From positions 124,001 through 188,000 of the forward strand of contig JABMLP010000032.1 of the NCBI GenBank assembly GCA_013176395.1: a DNA stretch of 64,000 bases. The letters run 5' to 3'. Under the pieces are notes generated by a model. It did no database searches and was not told the origin of the DNA. It saw only the letters and a program-made list of their open reading frames with translations. The translations under genes and the position numbers were made by a program. This stretch comes from Venturia oleaginea. Lineage: Eukaryota > Ascomycota > Dothideomycetes > Venturiales > Venturiaceae. Position 1 is the first letter of the stretch; every line of letters starts with the position of its first letter. Below, piece after piece: positions 58,154 to 64,000 of this stretch.

Positions 58154-58623
58154 TGTTACGGATACTGTCACGTGAGCGTGTACAGGATTATATTTGATGC
58201 ACTCGTATGCATTTGGATTCCTAAGTGCATACCATCATGTCTTCTTATGATTGGATGATTGTTACACGGGGTTGAAGGATCACGTGGTTGATCATTCTTG
58301 GCAAGGTAAGCAGAATGAACGTTTGTGTTCATTCCGCTCAGGCTGTTCATCATGATCGGGATGATCATAATGAACGGAGGATTTTCATAGAGATGGGATC
58401 TCTATATAAAGGACGAGACACTGCTCCCTCAGTATCTCGTATCTTCACTCTCATAGTTACTTCGCTATTGCTTTAGTTACTTAGCACAATTCACGACTCT
58501 TATATCTCACAAACTTCGCTACACTTGTTTGATACGATATTGTCGCCCCAGGATTACTTGAACCTCACTGTACGGAATAGCCAATTCCAGCTATATTACT
58601 TGAGCCATAGCCTCTGCGTAACA
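58154..58623 (+). repeat. Solo LTR of the Ty3/gypsy family, 470 bp
   Basis: TGTTACGGATACTGTCACGTG to CTCTGCGTAACA, homologous to the LTR at 8280-8716. It is flanked by perfect 5-bp target duplications AGTTT at 58149-58153 and 58624-58628, so it arose by LTR-LTR recombination of a complete insertion. A palindromic TGATCATAATGAACG/CATCATGATCGGGATGATCA region expands it relative to the other LTR. Confidence 0.92.
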
Positions 58624-58628
58624 AGTTT

Positions 58629-60618
58629 CGAAGTCGTGGAAATATTGACTACAAAACTCGTACCTAGTAGGATAATGATCAGAATCTTTTAAACCGGACT
58701 AGAGTCTCACACCATTTGCGGAAAAATCAGAATGAGAGTCATTGTTTAAAAAGAAAAAGATGGGAGAGTTTTAATACCTCTCTCCAGGCAGGTCAAAGTA
58801 TCTCAATAATAGTAGGTAATAGTATATCATCTAACCGTATAGCGAGAGAAAGAAGTCTAAAACATTATAGGAGAACTTTACCGTCGTTCGCCAATATTCT
58901 AGACCAAAGTCTTATATCAGTTACAACTTACAGGTTTTAGGAAAAGTGAAAGAAATGAGCGGCGTGTGCGGGAATAAATAATATAATAATAATCGGATTT
59001 TACGTGGTATGTAATAGCGTATGGGCCTCCAAAGTCGAAATCTGAGTCTGTACGAGGCGGAGGCTACGAACCTGTATTCATCTCGCCACATCTCAGATGT
59101 AGGGCAGTGACCAGAGCCGATCAGATCAACGCACGCTCGTGGTGGTTGCCCGTCGTCGCACTCGCGCACCAAGAGGCCACGTCGCACCACGACCGTACCG
59201 CGAGCACACCATCGCCGAAAAGGCCCAGACACACCGGCAACAACAGGATCAATCAAACAAACGGAAAGAACGACCTCCCACGTACCAGGCGAGCATCGAG
59301 CCGTCCTCGACCTCTATCCTCCTCCGCACGATATCGCGATAAAACCCTTCAACCCTACACGGACAGAAAACTAGGTACGGAACTGGATTGGTCCTCCAGG
59401 GTGCCATCAACAAACAGTAGGGAAGAACTTCTAAGGCGGAAAGAAGATGATAGGAGGATTCTTGGGTGCCCTTTCGGATAAGGGCGAGAGGCATGCGGAT
59501 ACAGGCGGGCGAAGGCACGGTACAGACACGGTATAAGCACGGAGGAACAGTAAAGAAGCAGATAACGAATTCAGGCTTGAATTTAGATCAAGAATAATGG
59601 GCACATACAGAAAGTCATCGCCAGGGAAAGGCGAACAACAGTTACAGAATAACCGCTCCCATCCAGGCCCGCCTGGGTACGGTTAAAATGCAGTCACTCT
59701 ACATAGAGGTGTTACGACACGGTTTTGGAGCAATCGACCTCGCTATAGTGTTGACCCGAATAGCACTCAAAGACAAGCAGAAAGGGAAGGGAGAGGCCGA
59801 CTAGTCCGGTTATCAAACTTCCCAGGAAAGAAACAGAAGGGAATTTTCCATGTCTTTGGTCTCACATGGTTTTATACCCCTTGTAAATACAGTGGATGTT
59901 GGCACAGGCACATCAGAGCCCTACATACAACAATAAATCCTGATTATTTAATAGCGTATGTGCCGTGTGCCCACAATCTCTATCTACAATTGCAAAAACC
60001 CAACTCTCTGGGATAAAAAAGCCTTTCGTCACTTTCCAGACCGCGCCCCGTCCATGGACCGGCGCCGTCGAACTATGCCCCCCCGTTCACTCCCCGAGTC
60101 ATCTATACTGTGGTCAGTATAAGACACCCTCCGGTCCTAATGCTCCCAATCCTCTGTTCCGGGCCGGTGTTGTCCAGTTTCCGAGTTGGCCATTGTTGTT
60201 GTAAATCCAGGGTCCAGGATTTTTACAACACCAGGATTCAATATGCCAAGCATCGTGAGGACCCAAAACATTGCGAGTCCAGGTGAGGGCGTAGTAACGG
60301 ACACGGCGCGCTCTGGTAACGCGCCGTTGAAAAATAAACAACTTCCACCCAATCTCTCCTCCCTCCTTCACCTCACAGCAATCTTCAGTCCACACCTCCC
60401 CTTCTCTCCTCGGTCCCTCCTCAAGACCCTCATCGCACCTTCAGCTCTCTAACGCTTTCTCCTAGTTAGTTAGAGTTCGTACTAATAGACAGTGTTTGTA
60501 CCGTCCATGGCTCGGGAATTCCGCTCATTTCTCACTTCAGCTTCTCCTCCTTCCCGTCCGTAGTCTCTGCTCGTCCCCCCTTCTACTCTGTGTCTTCTTC
60601 GGGAATAAATAAACGTTA
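58629..60618. other. Gene-poor region with possible LTR-like sequence
   Basis: 59107-59481 (+) encodes an Arg/Ser/Pro-rich frame without a domain; the overlapping frames look equally random. TGTTACGACACGG at 59710 could begin another LTR, and AATAAATCC near 59933 could be a polyadenylation signal, but no end or duplication was found. 60340-60600 is strongly pyrimidine-rich. Confidence 0.35.
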
Positions 60619-60723
60619 ACGTAATCCACCATCGAGCGGTACACACCACCGAGCGGTACACATTTTCGTATCCTCATCAATTACTCTATTATGCACCAAT
60701 AAATCTCTCATTTTTAAATATTC

Positions 60724-62388
60724 CTATCTATGTTTCTGACAGTTGATTGCAAAATGGTCACCACTGCGACAAATAAAACAAGTAATTACAATGTTCTCCT
60801 CTTCATTTGGTGGTTCTTCCTCAATATAAGGCTCTTGATCAACCTGGTTACTGCTGATAACCGAAGCTTCTTTAGAAAGTTGAAGTAAGCTTGAGCCCTC
60901 TGCAACAGTTAAAGCGCTTGATTGACTAACATATCTCCTTTTTAGTTGCCTCTTTCGCTTCTGCCTCTCATTTGCAGCCCTTAATTTCTCATTTTCCGCA
61001 GCTAGTAAAGCGGCGCCTTGCATCACGATCTGGCAGCCCTTGACAAGCTAATTAAGGGCTTGATCTGTTGGTCTTTGTGGACTTTTTGAACGTCTCTTAA
61101 GATAGCCTTTGATTGTAGCTACCTGCAGCTCTAACTGGGTTAGATTCTGAAGTGTTTCTGGTTGCCATTGCTCTTGGTTTGCGGCCAAGGGCGCTGTAGG
61201 GGTAGATGGCCTAATCTGGATGGTTGAAAGTACCTGATCTGGATCAAAAGGTACGAGACCGGCAGCAGTGAAGCTGCGTTGAATATTGCTTAGTGTGAGG
61301 GCACTAATTCGAGCAATTTTAAAGGCGTGAAGAAACTCAATTTTGTCGATATGATTTATGCCAAGCCTCATATATTCCGAGACTTGGTGGCCGTAGGTAC
61401 GCTTGAGGACCGAAAAACAACCAATATCGAGAGGTTGAAGAAGATGTGATGAATGCGGTGGCATACAAAGAGTAATAATCATCCGGTCTGCACAAAATCG
61501 ATCAAATTCTGGCGTTGCGTGGCTGCCGTGGCCATCCAGAATTAGCAGTCGATAACTACCAACCTTTCTTGCAGCTGTATTTGGCTCGAAAACCTCTTTT
61601 AACCAATGTAATCCAAGCTTGTCATTAGTCTATCCATTTATACTCAAAGCGATTGTCCAATCAGGCGGTAGATTGTTGCTTTTGTACCAAGATGATATAT
61701 GTACCTTGCCTTTGAAGATCACTATCGGCGGGAGGCTCCAACCCAGCGCATTGATCGATTCGATTGCCGTAACCCATTCGCGATCGCCAGGCTGTAATTG
61801 AGGGGGTCTGCCACGCCTATCTGAGGCAGTAACTACGCGTGAGGTACTTGCAAGGCCCATTGCAAAGCCAGTTTCGTCGAAGTTGTAGATATCGTTATTG
61901 AGGATGCCGTATTTAGCGATTGTGTTTTGTACAAGCCGAAACCAGGCCCCAATAAGGGCTGGATCTTCGCATCTTGCCCTTTGATTATCGTAGCTGCGTG
62001 AATATCGCGATTTGAGGCTAGGGCGGCGGTTGATGTATCGCTGAGGCCAATTGACACCAATTTTGCAATCTGAGCCTACACGCTGCTCGAGTACGATTTT
62101 TGCCGCATCGCGTACCCCAGTAACGGTCAATGGATAACCTCTTTCATCCATAGATAGTATCTAATGCTCAACGACCTCCTCTTCCGTATCCGTAAGCTTT
62201 TGGCAATTTGGGCGCGAATCGACGCGTGAAGCGCGTCCGCGAAGGCGGGAGGGAAAGGAAGTAAATGGGACAGAATAGGCATCAGCGGCCTTTCGAATAC
62301 TTGGAAAATGGCGTTTCAAATAAGCGTCATGAGCAAGGAGTAGTTGACCCTCTTTCTGGGCCTTTGTATTGGCTAGTTGTGGTGGCAT
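60724..62388 (-). pseudogene. pogo/Fot1-like transposase, copy 3, three nonsense changes
   Basis: One frame runs from MPPQLANTKAQKEG (psq-type HTH) through DIYNFDETG, LLILDGHGSH, HSSHLLQPLD and a coiled coil (AENEKLRAANERQKRKR) to the zinc knuckle CFICRSGDHFAINC. It is interrupted only by TAG at 62161-62163 (VVEH-stop-ILSMDE, Trp expected), TAG near 61628 (SING-stop-TND, Trp expected) and TAG at 61048-61050 (DQALN-stop-LVKG, Gln expected). All three are explained by C-to-T changes on one or the other strand, with no frameshift, so inactivation was mutational rather than by decay. Confidence 0.9.
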
Positions 62389-62439
62389 TGTGGGTTAATC
62401 GATGAGGATACGAAAATGTGTACCGCTCGGTGGTGTGTA

Positions 62440-63654
62440 CTATGGTCTCTACGGAATTAAAGGTTAGCTGCACATCATCTGCAGGGGGGTCTCCGGGGTT
62501 ATAAATGAAGCTCAAATTACATGATACCATCGATTTTTTGGTGTTTTAAACCCGCATTCAGCCATTCTTACCATTAGTCATTATTTTCATTCACTCAAAC
62601 CTCCTCTTCAAGTTGATATCTCTCTACGTCAAATTCAGAAAGCTATCACTCTTGGCCACCCTACACCGCAGAAAAAGAGCCATGTGGGATCCAAACCCCT
62701 CCTCTCCGAAGAACAGGTTGATGAGCTTGAAGCCTTTGTCACCGCCTGTAAAAAGAACCGCCTCATGTCCTATCTAGAACTCTCAACCCAATTCAGTCAT
62801 TTCAAAGTCTCTGATAGAGTAATTGGAGCAGCCCTTGAAAAGAGAGGCTACTATTGAAGAATTGCACGAGTTAAACCACCACTCAGCAAAAAAAAACCTC
62901 CAAGAGAGACTTGCCTTCGCTCACGAACGCTTGAATTAGTCCCTATACGATTGGACACGTATTCTGTGGACTGATGAAACTTGGGTTACAGGAGGGAGAC
63001 ACCGGAGGCAATATGTGACACGAAAAAAGGGTGAATCTCTTCACCCTGACTGTATCCTTGAGAAGTTTGTACGGAAGAAAGGATGGATGTTCTGGGGCTC
63101 CTTTTCAGGCATTAAAAGAGGACCTTCTCTCTTTTGGGAGAAGAGTTGGGGTTCTATCAGTGGTCCTACCTATACAGAACACCTGGTCCCTCTGATTTCA
63201 GACTACGTACGAGAAAAGGGACTCCTCTTAATGCAGGATAGGGCTCCAGGTCACGGTGCAAAGACAACAAAAGAGGAGTTCTTACGGAGAGGGATCTACC
63301 TCATTTATTGGCCGGCTTTCTCTCCAGATCTGAATCCAATTGAGACCATCTGGAACTGGATGAAGGACTACATTGAAGAGAATTACCCAGATAAAGAATA
63401 TGGCTACCCTGAGCTACGTAGGATTGTGCAGGAGGCCTGGGACGTGGTGGTTACAGAGGAGGCTCTTTTTGGATTAATTGCAAGTATGCATCAGAGGTGC
63501 CTTGACGTGATTGCTGCAAATGGCTGGCATACGAAATGGTAGCTTATTCAGATGTATATTATACCAAATACAATTGGAACCTACGAGAAAAATGAAGCCC
63601 TGAGAGCCCCTGCGGATGATGTGCAGCTAACCTTTAATTCCGTAGAGACCATAG
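62440..63654 (+). mobile_element. Nested Tc1/mariner element, 1,215 bp
   Basis: Inverted repeats of 48 bp with one mismatch (CTATGGTCTCTACGGAATTA..), flanked by TA at 62438-62439 and 63655-63656. It sits inside the right inverted repeat of pogo copy 3. A transposase pseudogene fills its centre. Confidence 0.93.
62600..63541 (+). pseudogene. DDE_3 Tc1/mariner transposase, nested element
   Basis: Reads LRQIQKAITLGHPTPQKKSH (helix-turn-helix part), RLMSYLELSTQF, then ILWTDETWVTGG with the first catalytic Asp, LLMQDRAPGHGAK with the second, and FSPDLNPIETIWNWMKDY with the Glu, ending WHTKW. Defects: TGA after RGYY near 62855 (CGA expected), an A9 run near 62888 where the frame is lost, and TAG near 62937 (Gln expected). 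The C-terminal 175 residues are intact. It is a different subfamily from the 26-kb Tc1/mariner element. Confidence 0.85.
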
Positions 63655-63679
63655 TACCGCTCGATGGTGGATTACGTTA

Positions 63680-64000
63680 CTGCGACGACCCACGTGTAGC
63701 GCACGTGTATCGGGCTCGGACCGCTGATTCGAGAAAAGTGGAGCTGTCTCCATATTGACTTTTGATCCCTCTCAAGTACCACTCAACTCTCTTCCACACG
63801 AGATCATCAACACCAGCAGCCAATCTGGTGTTCCTCCCATCTCTGCTCAAACCGATTTGATTTGTTCCACCAGTAAAGGAACTTCAAAGCTCGTACAAAC
63901 AATGCACTCGACAATGACTGCAACACCATCATATCCTCCATCGCCCTCCGTTTCGAATTCGAACAAAGGGAGCTTCTACAGCTTAGACAGTTCTTAAGGC
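63680..64000 (+). other. Edge sequence, unassigned
   Basis: A frame without ATG (63755-63997) is Ser/Thr/Pro-rich (PSYPPSPSVSNSNKGSF) and may be the start of a gene or of a retroelement gag beyond the window. Not identifiable here. Confidence 0.2.

Larger units (their letters stand above)
60619..63677 (-). mobile_element. pogo/Fot1-like transposon copy 3, split by a nested insertion
   Basis: Ends ACGTAATCCACCATCGAGCG (left) and, inverted, the same at the right, with TA duplications at 60617-60618 and 63678-63679. Removing the nested element (62440-63654) and one TA restores a perfect 60-bp inverted repeat and a 1,842-bp element, matching copy 2 in size. Each repeat contains an internal direct repeat of ACCGAGCGGTACACA type. 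Confidence 0.93.

Noticed and set aside
59710..59960. Possible LTR starting TGTTACGACACGG
   Set aside because: No matching terminus, no target duplication and no second copy in the window.

Overview
This window looks like accessory, transposon-rich DNA from a filamentous ascomycete (Pezizomycotina; a leotiomycete would fit, but that is inference). Genes carry 41-239 bp introns with fungal GT..CTAAC..AG signals. The repertoire is fungal: a NACHT-WD40 NLR, a PigL_N/Helo-like STAND N-terminal domain, a GAF hybrid histidine kinase, DUF6604 proteins, a PHO-4 type phosphate permease and small secreted cysteine-rich proteins. Several dead genes carry TGG>TGA/TAG, CAG>TAG and CGA>TGA changes, the C-to-T direction expected of repeat-induced point mutation (RIP).

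Layout. 1-3.1 kb: Copia integrase debris, a tandem repeat and a dead pogo/Fot1-like transposase. 4.3-8.2 kb: a divergent pair, a dead NLR (NACHT plus WD40, minus strand) and an intact 357-aa Helo-like protein (plus strand), sharing a 303-bp intergenic region. The first NLR exon and the C-terminal part of the partner share a 15-residue motif, once in the NLR and twice in the partner. This is the layout of fungal amyloid-signalling NLR/effector pairs such as NWD2/HET-S. 8.3-14.3 kb: a Ty3 LTR with truncated gag, a dead alpha/beta hydrolase, a LINE endonuclease fragment and other debris.

14.3-25.3 kb is ordinary host sequence: an 8-exon sugar porter, a protein kinase, a chromodomain-like protein and a 10-exon, 1,242-aa hybrid histidine kinase. 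25.7-36.8 kb is a transposon block: a Tc1/mariner element, a 1.84-kb pogo element with TA target duplication, and a 5,164-bp CACTA (EnSpm) element with CACTACGGTCA ends and a CAA target duplication, both of whose spliced ORFs are open. Two small secreted cysteine-rich protein genes lie between the pogo and CACTA elements.

37-54.4 kb: a prolyl iminopeptidase with one premature stop, a group of related RING-like genes, a conserved hypothetical gene, a frameshifted DUF6604 gene, a hypothetical gene whose 3' end is partly duplicated, and a five-exon phosphate:Na+ symporter. 54.4-64 kb is gene-poor: minisatellites, a solo LTR with AGTTT duplications, and a third pogo element whose right inverted repeat was split by a second Tc1/mariner element. 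Exon sets marked as checked were summed and are divisible by three. Everything else rests on reading the translations by eye; no database search was possible.
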